From Candidatus Pseudobutyricicoccus lothianensis (GTDB taxonomy: Bacteria; Bacillota; Clostridia; Oscillospirales; Butyricicoccaceae): 47,618 nucleotides of DNA. The position numbers were made by a program, and so were the translations under genes. Location: NCBI GenBank assembly GCA_904419295.1, contig CAJFRA010000017.1:1-47618 (forward strand), in the 5' to 3' direction. The notes under the pieces were generated by a model. It was given only the letters and a program-made list of their open reading frames with translations, had not been told where the DNA came from and did no database searches. This document shows, piece after piece, positions 1 through 7,949 of the stretch (its first letter is position 1; the number at the start of each line of letters is the position of its first letter).

Positions 1-2
1 AA

Positions 3-36
3 CAGGAATGGCGCCGCTGACACTGCGCCACTCCTG
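3..36 (-). repeat. Hairpin downstream of the membrane protein gene
   Basis: Two 12-base arms (3-14 and 25-36) pair fully on the minus strand if one G-U pair is allowed, with a 10-base loop. It lies about 140 bases past the stop of the minus-strand gene at 177-746 and is cut by the window edge, so any U-run cannot be judged. It may be a terminator. Nothing else is recognisable in 1-176. Confidence 0.3.
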
Positions 37-176
37 CTAAAACTGTATAATCCTGCACCCGGGGCTTTTTGTGCTGTCTGCACAATCTGGGGCGGTTCAT
101 AGTTCTATTTTCCTACATTAGGGGGCCTTTTGTCTATTGTCCGTTTTTACTGGTTCAGTTCAGTGGAGGCTTTGCC

Positions 177-746
177 TTATTCCTCTTGTTTTTTGGCTTC
201 TTCTTCCGCTTGGCGGGCCTTCTGCCGTTCCAGGGCGGCTTTCCGCGCCTCGCGCTTGCGCTTCATAATGTCCGCCTGCGTCTGGGCGATGGTCAGGTCG
301 TTCTTGATCTTCATGTATTTGTAGATATCCCAGCCACTGATGCCTGCCAGCACCACGGACAACAGGGCCCGGGGCCAGGTGAACCACAGCAGCACCACCA
401 CCACGCTGATGAAGAACAGCACATAAAACACGATGCCCAGCACCAGGTAGGGCTTGCCCTCCGGCACAATGACGATGGGCTCTTTTTCCCGCGTTTTCTT
501 CTCTGCCTTCTGCTGTTCGGTCAGCAGCGGGCCGGCCCGCTCTTCTTCCCGGCGCCGCTTCTGCTCTTTTTGCCAGCAGAACATGGCCGCCAAAAGAAAC
601 AGCAAGATCTCCGCGCCGAAGCCGATGAAGTTGAAGGGCGCATCCACCGTGACCATCAAATAGATCCCGTGGATCACCTCGCCCACGATCAACAGCACGA
701 ACAGCACCGTGGCGATCACCCAAATGCTCAGTTTTTTCATTTCCAT
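177..746 (-). CDS. Hypothetical membrane protein with basic coiled tail
   Basis: This 189-residue protein is not recognised as a named family. It begins MEMKKLSIWVIATVLF and has hydrophobic stretches at roughly residues 6-28 and 36-57. A charged cytoplasmic-type loop (QKEQKRRREEE) follows, then two more hydrophobic stretches at about 100-120 and 122-138. The C-terminal 45 residues are highly charged (KRKREARKAALERQKARQAEEEAKKQEE-like composition) and probably a coiled coil. I infer a four-segment inner membrane protein with its helical tail in the cytoplasm. It is transcribed away from the flippase gene. A start three codons later (MKKLS) is possible. No catalytic motif is visible, so no function is proposed. 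Confidence 0.7.
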   Translation of the reverse strand: MEMKKLSIWVIATVLFVLLIVGEVIHGIYLMVTVDAPFNFIGFGAEILLFLLAAMFCWQKEQKRRREEERAGPLLTEQQKAEKKTREKEPIVIVPEGKPYLVLGIVFYVLFFISVVVVLLWFTWPRALLSVVLAGISGWDIYKYMKIKNDLTIAQTQADIMKRKREARKAALERQKARQAEEEAKKQEE

Positions 747-788
747 TCTTTTTGATCACACCGCCTGATTTGAAAGATTCATTGCAAT

Positions 789-817
789 ATTATACACGGT
801 TTCCCCGCCCTTTTCCA
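789..817 (-). promoter_or_regulatory. Promoter for the membrane protein gene
   Basis: On the minus strand a -35-like TGGAAA (812-817) is followed by a 17-base spacer and a perfect TATAAT (789-794). It is about 43 bases upstream of the ATG at 746. The -10 is consensus and the -35 matches four of six positions. Confidence 0.5.
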
Positions 818-876
818 CCTTTATTTTGTTTCATGTGTGAAATTCTCGCAAAGAGCTACCAAAGTTTTTCCTTTTT

Positions 877-885
877 TGCTATACT
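877..885 (+). promoter_or_regulatory. Extended -10 element ahead of the flippase gene
   Basis: TGCTATACT is a TGn-extended -10 hexamer 52 bases before the ATG at 938. No good -35 is found at 16-18 bases, which fits an extended -10 promoter. The divergent minus-strand promoter lies 60 bases away. Confidence 0.4.
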
Positions 886-937
886 GATGAAATAGCAATG
901 GCACGAACTTTGTCTTTTTTGAGAAGGGAGCGACCCT

Positions 938-2326
938 ATGGGTTCCGGCAATTCCTATAAAAAATTGGTCTCTACCACCATGATCTTGGCCATCGGCAGT
1001 TTCAGCTCCAAGGTGCTGGTCTTCTTCCTGATGCCTTTTTACACCCGTGTGCTCTCGCCCACGGAGTACGGCACCGTCAACCTGATCGTCCAGGCCTCGA
1101 ACCTGCTGATCCCCCTGGCGTCGGCAGGCATCATCAATTCCGTCATCCGCTTTGGGTTGGAAAAGGATTCAAACAAATCCGCCGTGTTCACCACGGGCAT
1201 CTTCACGGTGTTGGGCGGCTTTGCCATCCTGTGCTGTTTCGGCCCTCTTCTGAACTTGCTGGACGCCATCAACGGCTACACGGTGCTGGTGTTGGTCTAT
1301 GTGCTGATGAGCGCCCTCCACTCGGTGTGCGCCCAGTTCGTCCAGGCCAAAAAATACACCAAGCTGTATGCGCTGGATGGCGTGCTGCGCACCATTATGA
1401 CCATCGGCCTGAACATATTGTTCCTGGTCACGTTCGATATGGGCATCACCGGCTATGTGCTGGCCACCGTGGTCTCCGATTTCCTCTCCACCATTTTCTT
1501 GTGGTTCATCGCCTCGCTGGGCCGCTATTTCCACATCTCCTCCATGAACCGCCACACCACGGCCACCATGCTCAAATACTCCATCCCCCTGATCCCCACC
1601 ATGGTCTGCACCTGGGTCATCAGCATGAGCGACCAGTTCATGATCGAATATTTCATCGACGAGGCGGCCACGGGCATCTATTCGGTCTCGAATAAAGTGC
1701 CCCACATCTTGAGCATCGCCGCCAGTATTTTCGGCGACGCCTGGCAGATCTCCATCGTCTCGGAGGACCGGGAGAAGCAGCGCAAATTCTTTTCCGATGT
1801 GTTCGCCACCTACCAGTGCATCGCCCTTTTGGGCGCTTCGGGCCTGATCATGTGCGCCAAGATCATCGTCATGGTGCTGGCCTCCAAGCCCTATTACACC
1901 GCCTGGGAATACATCCCCTTCTTGGTGCTGGGCACCATGTTCTCCTGCCTGGGCACTTTTCTGGGCAGCATCTACATGGTGGAAAAGCAGAGCATCTACA
2001 CGCTGCTCACCATGGCGGCAGGGGCGGTGACCAACGTGGTGCTCAACCTGATCTTCATCCCCATCATCGGCGTCATGGGCGCAGCGGCAGCCACCATGGT
2101 CAGCTATTTCCTCATGTTTTTGCTCCGGGGCATCCACACCCGCCGGTTCATCCCGGTGCGGTGGCATCTGCCCAAATTCTTGCTCAGCGCCCTGCTGGTC
2201 TGCTGCCAGGCCGCGCTGATCTTGGCCGGCGCCCCCTTCTGGCCCCTGTGGGAGATCCTGCTGTTTTTGGGCGTGCTGGCCCTCAACTGCAAGGAATTGC
2301 TGCGCTCCCTCTTCCGCCTGTTTTAA
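938..2326 (+). CDS. Polysaccharide/oligosaccharide flippase (Wzx/MurJ-like MOP superfamily)
   Basis: This 462-residue polytopic membrane protein has about 12-14 hydrophobic segments. The N-terminus (KKLVSTTMILAIGSFSSKVLVF, then FYTRVLSPTEYGTVNLI) is typical of the polysaccharide biosynthesis (RfbX/Wzx) branch of the MOP flippases. These proteins turn undecaprenyl-linked sugars across the cytoplasmic membrane for capsule, teichoic acid or other surface polymers. A ribosome binding site (GAAGGGAG) precedes the ATG by about 8 bases. No glycosyltransferase or polymerase gene adjoins it here: upstream is a divergent membrane protein, downstream the aromatic operon with its own promoter. The substrate therefore cannot be guessed. 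A lipid II flippase role is an alternative, but the N-terminal motif favours the Wzx-like family. Confidence 0.85.
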   Translation: MGSGNSYKKLVSTTMILAIGSFSSKVLVFFLMPFYTRVLSPTEYGTVNLIVQASNLLIPLASAGIINSVIRFGLEKDSNKSAVFTTGIFTVLGGFAILCCFGPLLNLLDAINGYTVLVLVYVLMSALHSVCAQFVQAKKYTKLYALDGVLRTIMTIGLNILFLVTFDMGITGYVLATVVSDFLSTIFLWFIASLGRYFHISSMNRHTTATMLKYSIPLIPTMVCTWVISMSDQFMIEYFIDEAATGIYSVSNKVPHILSIAASIFGDAWQISIVSEDREKQRKFFSDVFATYQCIALLGASGLIMCAKIIVMVLASKPYYTAWEYIPFLVLGTMFSCLGTFLGSIYMVEKQSIYTLLTMAAGAVTNVVLNLIFIPIIGVMGAAAATMVSYFLMFLLRGIHTRRFIPVRWHLPKFLLSALLVCCQAALILAGAPFWPLWEILLFLGVLALNCKELLRSLFRLF

Positions 2327-2380
2327 AGGCTTTCCGCCGGGGCGGCCGGGCGGTTTGCAGGAATTTTGCAAAAATCCCTC

Positions 2381-2409
2381 TTTACAGCCGCCGGTGGATG
2401 TGGTACGCT
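2381..2409 (+). promoter_or_regulatory. Promoter of the aromatic amino acid operon
   Basis: TTTACA (2381-2386, five of six consensus), a 17-base spacer, then TACGCT (2404-2409) preceded by TGG, which forms an extended -10. Transcription would start near 2416, giving a leader of about 240 bases before aroF that contains the whole attenuator. The -10 hexamer itself is poor. Confidence 0.45.
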
Positions 2410-2448
2410 ACAAACAGAACAATCACATTGTGCAGGAGAACAAGTAAA

Positions 2449-2559
2449 ATGGCGAACCGTCTTTTTACAGCTGAATATTCTTACTTTTACTTTAGCTTTA
2501 TCAACTTTTTTGGTAAGGCTTATTTGAATTTTGCTGTAAAAAGAAACTGCCCTTGTTAG
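2449..2559 (+). CDS. Phe/Tyr-rich leader peptide of the aromatic operon (36 aa)
   Basis: A 36-codon reading frame starts at ATG 2449 behind AGGAG (2434-2438, 10 bases upstream) and ends at TAG 2557-2559. Of its 36 residues seven are Phe (all TTT) and four are Tyr. Residues 10-21 read YSYFYFSFINFF, eight aromatic out of twelve. There is no Trp. The operon that follows makes prephenate, phenylpyruvate and hydroxyphenylpyruvate, so the codon bias matches the products. By analogy with the pheA, pheST and trp leaders of enteric bacteria, the peptide is a sensor: the ribosome stalls at the aromatic run when charged tRNA-Phe or tRNA-Tyr is scarce. The frame is AT-rich against GC-rich neighbours. The assignment rests on composition, position and the stems described next; the regulation is inferred. 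Confidence 0.88.
   Translation: MANRLFTAEYSYFYFSFINFFGKAYLNFAVKRNCPC
2461..2543 (+). promoter_or_regulatory. Pause-type (1:2) stem spanning the leader peptide
   Basis: A perfect 11-base inverted repeat pairs 2461-2471 (CTTTTTACAGC) with 2533-2543 (GCTGTAAAAAG). The 5' arm covers leader codons 5-8, the 3' arm codons 29-32, and the Phe/Tyr run sits in the loop. A ribosome stalled in the run would cover or melt the 5' arm and free the region before the stop codon to form the antiterminator. Confidence 0.65.
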
Positions 2560-2588
2560 ATCCCCCGTCATACCGCAAAAACAAGCAG
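2547..2588 (+). promoter_or_regulatory. Antiterminator (2:3) stem of the attenuator
   Basis: CTGC-CC-TTGTT (2547-2557) pairs with AACAAGCAG (2580-2588), nine pairs around a two-base bulge, and can be extended to 2591. Its 5' arm ends within the leader stop codon, so a ribosome reaching the stop would block it. Its 3' arm shares bases 2587-2591 with the terminator's 5' arm, so the two stems exclude each other. Confidence 0.65.
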
Positions 2589-2622
2589 GTTCCGCAGCGA
2601 AATTCGCAGCGGGACCTTTTTT
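2587..2622 (+). terminator. Attenuator terminator before aroF
   Basis: AGGTTCCGC (2587-2595) pairs with GCGGGACCT (2609-2617) in nine pairs including a G-U, with a small inner GCG/CGC stem, followed by six T (2617-2622). It lies 27 bases after the leader stop and 20 bases before the aroF ribosome binding site, where an attenuator should be. Confidence 0.85.
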
Positions 2623-2654
2623 GTTGCCCGCACACAAAACTGGAGGTTTGCACC

Positions 2655-3659
2655 ATGATCGTCATACTGAAAAAAAACCCGGACAAAAACCAAATGGATT
2701 CGCTGACAAACTGGTTCCGTTCCCTGGGCGTGGAGCCCCACGTCTCCGTGGGTTCCCACCAGACCATCATCGGCCTGGTGGGCGACACCTCCCGGGTGGA
2801 TATGGACGTCATCCGCGCCATGGACATCGTGGAGGACGTGCGCCGCATCCAGGAGCCCTTTAAAAACGCCAACCGGAAATTCCACCCGGAGGACACGGTG
2901 ATCGACGTGGGAGGGGTCAAGATCGGCGGCGGCCACTTCGCCGTGATGGCGGGCCCCTGCTCGGTGGAGAGCGAAGAGCAGATCTGCGCGGTGGCCCAGG
3001 CGGTCAAAGCCTCGGGCGCCCAGGTGCTGCGGGGCGGCGCCTTCAAGCCCCGCACTTCCCCCTACGCCTTCCAGGGCCTCCACGGCGACGGCATCAAGCT
3101 GCTGCTGCGGGCCAAGGAGCTGACGGGCCTGCCCATCGTCAGCGAGATCATGGACGCTTCCCACATCCCCCTGTTTGAAGATGTGGACATCATCCAGGTG
3201 GGCGCCCGCAACATGCAGAATTTCGAACTGCTCAAGCAGCTGGGCCAGCTGCGCAAGCCGGTGCTGCTCAAGCGGGGCCTGGCCAACACTCTGCAGGAGC
3301 TGCTGATGAGCGCCGAATACATCATGGCCGGCGGCAACGATCAGGTGATGCTGTGCGAGCGAGGCATCCGCACTTTTGAGACGTACACCCGCAACACGCT
3401 GGACCTGTCCGCCATCCCCGTGCTCCACTCTTTGAGCCACCTGCCGGTGATCATCGACCCCAGCCACGCCACCGGTTCTGCCAAGCTGGTGCAGCCCATG
3501 GCGCTGGCCGCCACTGCCGCCGGGGCCGACGGCCTGATCATCGAGGTGCACAACGACCCGGCCCACGCCCTGTGCGACGGCCCCCAATCTTTGACACCTG
3601 CCGATTTCGACACCCTGATGCACAAAGTGGAGGCGATCCGTCCCTATGCTGAACGATAA
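2655..3659 (+). CDS. aroF: 3-deoxy-7-phosphoheptulonate (DAHP) synthase, type I-beta
   Basis: AroF condenses phosphoenolpyruvate with erythrose-4-phosphate, the first committed step of the shikimate pathway. The 334-residue protein has an N-terminal ferredoxin-like domain (about 1-70) of the AroF/TIGR01361 type, which in relatives can bind aromatic end products. A TIM-barrel catalytic domain follows, with GPCSVES, RGGAFKPRTSPY, QVGARNMQNF and the metal-site IDPSHATG. The ATG at 2655 is chosen because GGAGG lies at 2642-2646 and the ferredoxin-like domain begins there; the open frame extends upstream, but that part overlaps the attenuator. It is the first structural gene of the operon and overlaps tyrA by 14 bases. 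Regulation is likely by leader attenuation and perhaps allosterically by Phe or Tyr. Confidence 0.96.
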   Translation: MIVILKKNPDKNQMDSLTNWFRSLGVEPHVSVGSHQTIIGLVGDTSRVDMDVIRAMDIVEDVRRIQEPFKNANRKFHPEDTVIDVGGVKIGGGHFAVMAGPCSVESEEQICAVAQAVKASGAQVLRGGAFKPRTSPYAFQGLHGDGIKLLLRAKELTGLPIVSEIMDASHIPLFEDVDIIQVGARNMQNFELLKQLGQLRKPVLLKRGLANTLQELLMSAEYIMAGGNDQVMLCERGIRTFETYTRNTLDLSAIPVLHSLSHLPVIIDPSHATGSAKLVQPMALAATAAGADGLIIEVHNDPAHALCDGPQSLTPADFDTLMHKVEAIRPYAER

Positions 3660-4515
3660 GAATCTGACCGTTGGCATCGTTGGCCTGGGGCTCATCGGCG
3701 GCTCGATGGCCAAGGCGGCCCACCGCTGTGGGCACCGGGTGCTGGGCTGCGACAAAGCGCCCGAAGTGATGGCCCAGGCGCTGGCCGAAGGGGTCTTGGC
3801 CGGCGAACTGACCGAATCTGCCCTGGGGGAATGCGACCTGCTCCTTTTGGCCCTCTACCCCCAAGCGGCGGTGGAACACCTGACCCGCTGGGCCCCGGCC
3901 GTGGGCCGCCAGTGTGTGGTCATCGACCTGTGCGGCGTCAAGCGGGCGGTCTGCGGCCCGCTGGAACAGCTGGCCCGGCAGCACGGCTTCCTCTACCTGG
4001 GGGGCCACCCCATGGCGGGCATGGAAAAAAGCGGCTACGGCGTATCCCGGGGGGATCTGTTCCAAAAGGCCTCCATGATCCTGACCCCCGCCCCGGATTT
4101 CCCCGCCCCGGTGCTGGAGCGGGTGGAGAGCTGGTTCCTCTCCCTGGGCTTTGGCCGGGTGCAGCGCTCCACGCCGGAAGAGCATGACCGGATCATCGCC
4201 CTGACCTCCCAGCTGGCCCATGTGATCTCCTGCGCCTACATCGGCAGCCCCACCGCCCTGGGCTTCCTGGGCTTTTCCGCCGGCAGCTTTCAGGATATGA
4301 CCCGGGTGGCCCGGCTCAACGAGACCATGTGGACCGAGCTGTTTTTGGAAAACCGGGATTACCTGGCCCAGGAGATCGACAGCCTGGCCCAGCGCCTGGC
4401 GGAATATGGCCGGGCCGTGGGCCAGGGCGACCGGGAAGCCCTGTACAGCCTGCTGCAGCAGGCCCACCAACGCAAGGAATTTGTGGATGAGCAAAAAGAG
4501 AAGGCAATGAGGTGA
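3646..4515 (+). CDS. tyrA: Prephenate dehydrogenase
   Basis: TyrA oxidatively decarboxylates prephenate to 4-hydroxyphenylpyruvate, the Tyr branch. Visible features are the N-terminal Rossmann motif VGIVGLGLIGGSMAKAA (about residues 8-24), GGHPMAGMEKSGY (about 121-133) with the family's His, and HDRIIALTSQLAHVISCAY in the helical dimer domain. At 289 residues it ends after the dehydrogenase domain and lacks the C-terminal ACT domain of the Bacillus-type enzyme. Feedback by Tyr through an ACT domain is therefore not expected. The start overlaps the aroF end, GGAGG at about 3632 serves as ribosome binding site, and the stop is 4 bases from aroB. Arogenate specificity cannot be excluded from sequence. 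Confidence 0.93.
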   Translation: MLNDKNLTVGIVGLGLIGGSMAKAAHRCGHRVLGCDKAPEVMAQALAEGVLAGELTESALGECDLLLLALYPQAAVEHLTRWAPAVGRQCVVIDLCGVKRAVCGPLEQLARQHGFLYLGGHPMAGMEKSGYGVSRGDLFQKASMILTPAPDFPAPVLERVESWFLSLGFGRVQRSTPEEHDRIIALTSQLAHVISCAYIGSPTALGFLGFSAGSFQDMTRVARLNETMWTELFLENRDYLAQEIDSLAQRLAEYGRAVGQGDREALYSLLQQAHQRKEFVDEQKEKAMR

Positions 4516-4519
4516 TACC

Positions 4520-5581
4520 ATGAAAAAAGTGACGGTACAGGCATCCAAGACGTATGACATCCTCATCGAGCGGGGGCTGCTGGCCAAATGCGGCGGGCTC
4601 ATCGCCCAGGTCCACCCCCGGTGCCGGGTGGCGGTGATCACCGATGAAAACGTGGACAAGCTCTACGGCGATCGGGTGTGCAATTCCCTGGAAAACGCCG
4701 GCTTTTCCCCTTGCCGCATGGTCATCCCGCCGGGCGAACGCTCCAAAAGCCTGGCCATGCTGGCCAAGATCCTGGATTTTCTGGCCCAGCAGAATCTGAC
4801 AAAGGCCGACCTGGTGGTGGCCCTGGGCGGCGGCGTGGTGGGGGACGTGGCCGGTTTTGCCGCCTCGGTCTACCTGCGGGAGATCCCCCTGGTGCAGCTG
4901 CCCACCACCTTGCTGGCAGCCATCGACAGTTCCGTGGGGGGCAAGACGGCGGTGGACCTGCCTGCGGGCAAAAACCTGGCCGGCACCTTCTGCCAGCCCA
5001 CCCTGGTGGTGTGCGATTCCGCCGCCCTGGACACCCTGCCCGACCCGGTCTTTGCCGACGGCACTGCCGAAGGCATCAAATACGGCATGCTGGTGGACGA
5101 AGAGCTGTTCCACACCTTCCGGGCCGGCCTGAACCGGCGGGATCTGGACGATGTGATCGCCCGCTGCGTGCAGATCAAGGCAGACTTGGTGCACCAAGAC
5201 GAGCACGACACCGGGTCCCGGCAGCTGTTGAACTTGGGCCATACCGTGGGCCATGCCATCGAGCGGTGCAGCGGCTATGCCACCCCCCACGGCCACGCCG
5301 TGGCCATGGGCATGGTGGTGGTGGCCCGGGCCGCCTATGCATTGGGGCTTTCCCACCAAAACTGCACCCCCGCCCTGCTGGAGGCGCTGGACGCCTGCCA
5401 CCTGCCCACCGCCTGCCCCTATGACGGGGAGCAGCTGGCCCAGGCCGCTTTGCAGGACAAAAAGCGCCGGGGCAGCCAGATCACGCTGGTGGTGCCCAAT
5501 TCCATCGGCTACTGCTACCGCCACACCATCCCGGTGGAAGAGCTCCGGTCCTTCATCGGGGCAGGCCTGGGGGCGGAATGA
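4520..5581 (+). CDS. aroB: 3-dehydroquinate synthase
   Basis: AroB converts DAHP to 3-dehydroquinate using bound NAD and a divalent metal. The 353-residue protein has the family's normal length. It shows the nucleotide motif GGGVVGDVAGFAA, the segment PTTLLAAIDSSVGGKTAVDLP, the AEGIKYG motif, and metal-ligand region LGHTVGHAIE with a further HGHAVAMGM. AGGTG lies 6 bases before the ATG. It starts 4 bases after tyrA and overlaps aroA by 4 bases (ATGA), so translation is probably coupled along the operon. Confidence 0.97.
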   Translation: MKKVTVQASKTYDILIERGLLAKCGGLIAQVHPRCRVAVITDENVDKLYGDRVCNSLENAGFSPCRMVIPPGERSKSLAMLAKILDFLAQQNLTKADLVVALGGGVVGDVAGFAASVYLREIPLVQLPTTLLAAIDSSVGGKTAVDLPAGKNLAGTFCQPTLVVCDSAALDTLPDPVFADGTAEGIKYGMLVDEELFHTFRAGLNRRDLDDVIARCVQIKADLVHQDEHDTGSRQLLNLGHTVGHAIERCSGYATPHGHAVAMGMVVVARAAYALGLSHQNCTPALLEALDACHLPTACPYDGEQLAQAALQDKKRRGSQITLVVPNSIGYCYRHTIPVEELRSFIGAGLGAE

Positions 5582-6846
5582 TGGAACAGACTGTCATGCC
5601 CCGCCCTCTGGCGGGCACCCTGCCGGCCATCGCCTCCAAATCCGACGCCCACCGGCTGCTCATCTGCGCCGCTCTGGCCGACGGCCCCACCCAGGTGGGC
5701 CTGCGGAGCCTTTCCCAGGATATGGAGTACACCATGGGCTGCCTGAAGGCCCTGGGCGCTTCCATCCAGCCGGCCGGGTCCGGCCTGTGGCAGGTCTCGC
5801 CAGGCCCTCTGCCCCCCGCCTGCCTGCTGGATTGCGGTGAGAGCGGTTCCACCCTGCGGTTTTTGCTGCCCGTGGCCGCCGCTTTGGGCGCCGGGGCCCG
5901 CTTTGCCGGCCACGGCCGGCTTCCCCAACGCCCCATGGGCCCCTTGGTGGAGCAGCTGGAGGGCCACGGCATCTCCTTTTCCGCCCCCAGCCTGCCCTTT
6001 TCCATCCGGGGCCGGCTGGCCGGCGGGGAATTCCAGCTGCCCGGCGACGTGAGCTCCCAGTTCATCACCGGCCTTTTGCTGGCCGCCCCCCTGCTGCCTG
6101 GCGGCGCGGTCATCCGGCTGACCTCCCCGATGGAGTCGGCGGATTACATCCGCATCACCCAGGCCGCCATGGCCCGGTTCGGCGTGGCGGTGGAAGTGCT
6201 GGAAGACGGCTGGCGGGTGCCGCCCGGCCAGCGCTACCGCAGCCCGGGCGCCGTAGAGGCCGAAGGCGATTGGTCCAACGCCGCATTCTGGCTGTGCGCC
6301 GGCGCCCTGGGCAAGCCGGTCACGGTCACCGGCCTGCGCCTGGATTCCCCCCAGGGCGACCGGGCCGTGCTGGATGTGCTGGCCCGCTTTGGCGCCCGGG
6401 TGGAGGCGGCGGCCGGCCAAGCCACCGTATCCCCCGGCCCGCTGCGCGGCATCGCCATCGACGCCGGGCCCATCCCCGACCTGATCCCGGTGCTCTCGGT
6501 GGTGGCGGCCTGCGCCCAAGGGTGGACGGAGATCTGCCATGCCGGCCGGCTGCGGCTCAAAGAGAGCGACCGCCTGGCTGCCATCGCCGCCATGCTGCGC
6601 GCCCTGGGCGCCCAAGTGGAGGAAGGCAGCGACAGCCTGCGCATCTTGGGCGGGCCTTTGGCAGGCGGCCGGGTGGACAGCTGCGCCGACCACCGGATGG
6701 TCATGGCCGCCGCCATTGCCGCCATCCGGTGCCAGGGGCCGGTGACCATCGACGGCGCCCAAGCCGCCGCCAAATCCTATCCTACCTTTTGGCAGGATCA
6801 TCAACGGTTAGGAGGAATCTGCCATGGCATCCCAATTTGGCCATAA
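5578..6846 (+). CDS. aroA: 5-enolpyruvylshikimate-3-phosphate (EPSP) synthase
   Basis: AroA transfers the enolpyruvyl group of PEP to shikimate-3-phosphate. The 422-residue sequence carries SKSDAHRLLICAAL near the N-terminus, the phosphate-binding CGESGSTLRFLLPVAA, GDVSSQFITGLLL, the late motif RLRLKESDRLAAIA, and the C-terminal DHRMVMAAAIA. The glyphosate-site motif is divergent: the usual LGNAGTA is replaced by CGESGST, as in the more tolerant class II enzymes, so reduced glyphosate sensitivity is plausible but inferred. The start overlaps aroB by 4 bases, and the 3' end overlaps aroC by 23 bases in another frame. Confidence 0.96.
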   Translation: MMEQTVMPRPLAGTLPAIASKSDAHRLLICAALADGPTQVGLRSLSQDMEYTMGCLKALGASIQPAGSGLWQVSPGPLPPACLLDCGESGSTLRFLLPVAAALGAGARFAGHGRLPQRPMGPLVEQLEGHGISFSAPSLPFSIRGRLAGGEFQLPGDVSSQFITGLLLAAPLLPGGAVIRLTSPMESADYIRITQAAMARFGVAVEVLEDGWRVPPGQRYRSPGAVEAEGDWSNAAFWLCAGALGKPVTVTGLRLDSPQGDRAVLDVLARFGARVEAAAGQATVSPGPLRGIAIDAGPIPDLIPVLSVVAACAQGWTEICHAGRLRLKESDRLAAIAAMLRALGAQVEEGSDSLRILGGPLAGGRVDSCADHRMVMAAAIAAIRCQGPVTIDGAQAAAKSYPTFWQDHQRLGGICHGIPIWP

Positions 6847-7900
6847 CATCCGGGTGAGCATCTTCGGCCAATCCCACTCCAGGGCCATCGGCGTGAACAT
6901 CGACGGCCTGCCCGCCGGCGAAGCCGTCGACCTGGAGGAAGCGGGCCGTTTCCTGGCCCGGCGCGCCCCGGGCAAAGCGCCCTATGCCACTGCCCGGCGG
7001 GAGGCGGACGCGCCTGTCGTCCTCTCCGGCCTGGTGGACGGCTACACCTGCGGCGCGCCCCTGTGCGCCATCATTGAAAACAAGGACGCCCGCTCCAAAG
7101 ACTACGAGCAGCTGCGGGATCTGCCCCGCCCTTCCCACGCCGATTACACGGCCTATGTCAAATACGGCAAGTACCACGACATCCGGGGCGGCGGCCACTT
7201 TTCCGGCCGGCTGACGGCGCCTTTGTGCTTTGCCGGCGCCGTGGCGCTGCAGATCCTGGCCCGCCGGGGCATTTGGGTCGGGGCCCACATCGCCGCCATC
7301 GCCGGCGTGGAAGACGCCCCCTTCGACCCGGTGGACCTGACGGCGGAACAGCTGCTGGCCCCGGGGCGCAGCCCCTTCCCCGTGGTGGAAGACAGCGCCG
7401 GCCAGCGGATGCGGGAGCAGATCGAACAGGCCCGCCTGGACCAGGACAGCGTGGGCGGCATCGTGGAGTGCGCCGCCCTGGGCGTGCCCGCCGGCCTGGG
7501 CGAGCCCATGTTCGACGGCTTGGAAAACCGGCTGGCCGCCGCCCTGTTCGGCATACCCGCCGTGCGGGGGGTGGAATTCGGCACCGGGTTTGCCGCCGCC
7601 GCCCTGCGGGGCAGCCAGCACAACGACCCCTTTTCCCAGCAGCCCGACGGCACGGTGCGCACCCGCACCAACCACCACGGCGGCATCTTGGGGGGCATCT
7701 CCTCGGGCATGCCCATCCTGCTGCGGTGCGCTTTCAAGCCCACCCCCTCCATCTCCCAGCCCCAGCAGACCGTCAGCCTATCCGCTCACCAGGACCGCAC
7801 GCTGGTCATCGAAGGCCGCCACGACCCCTGCGTCGTGCCCCGGGCCGTGCCCTGCGTGGAGGCCGCCGTGGCCCTGGTGCTGCTGGACCTGATCCTTTGA
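6824..7900 (+). CDS. aroC: Chorismate synthase
   Basis: AroC eliminates phosphate from EPSP to form chorismate, using reduced FMN without net redox change. The 358-residue protein shows FGQSHSRAIGVNIDGLPAG at the N-terminus, GGGHFSGRLTAPLCFAGA, DSVGGIVECAALGVPAGLGEP, NHHGGILGGISSGMPI and the closing EGRHDPCVVPRAVPCVEA. GGAGG lies about 8 bases before ATG 6824. That site sits inside the end of aroA, giving a 23-base overlap. No separate flavin reductase gene is in the operon, so FMN reduction must come from elsewhere. Confidence 0.97.
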   Translation: MASQFGHNIRVSIFGQSHSRAIGVNIDGLPAGEAVDLEEAGRFLARRAPGKAPYATARREADAPVVLSGLVDGYTCGAPLCAIIENKDARSKDYEQLRDLPRPSHADYTAYVKYGKYHDIRGGGHFSGRLTAPLCFAGAVALQILARRGIWVGAHIAAIAGVEDAPFDPVDLTAEQLLAPGRSPFPVVEDSAGQRMREQIEQARLDQDSVGGIVECAALGVPAGLGEPMFDGLENRLAAALFGIPAVRGVEFGTGFAAAALRGSQHNDPFSQQPDGTVRTRTNHHGGILGGISSGMPILLRCAFKPTPSISQPQQTVSLSAHQDRTLVIEGRHDPCVVPRAVPCVEAAVALVLLDLIL

Positions 7901-7949
7901 CCACTTTGAATCTGACAAAGGGCCCATGGCCCGGAAAGGGAAGATACCT

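Noticed and set aside
938..2326. Flippase gene as part of a surface polysaccharide cluster
   Set aside because: No glycosyltransferase, polymerase or sugar-nucleotide gene adjoins it in the window.
2587..2622. T-box riboswitch before aroF
   Set aside because: The stem AGGTTCCGC...GCGGGACCT recalls a T-box terminator, but the conserved antiterminator motif and a specifier stem are missing. The Phe/Tyr leader peptide explains the region better.
2553..2654. Upstream extension of aroF to 368 codons
   Set aside because: This part overlaps the attenuator terminator and has no ribosome binding site. GGAGG and the domain start both point to 2655.
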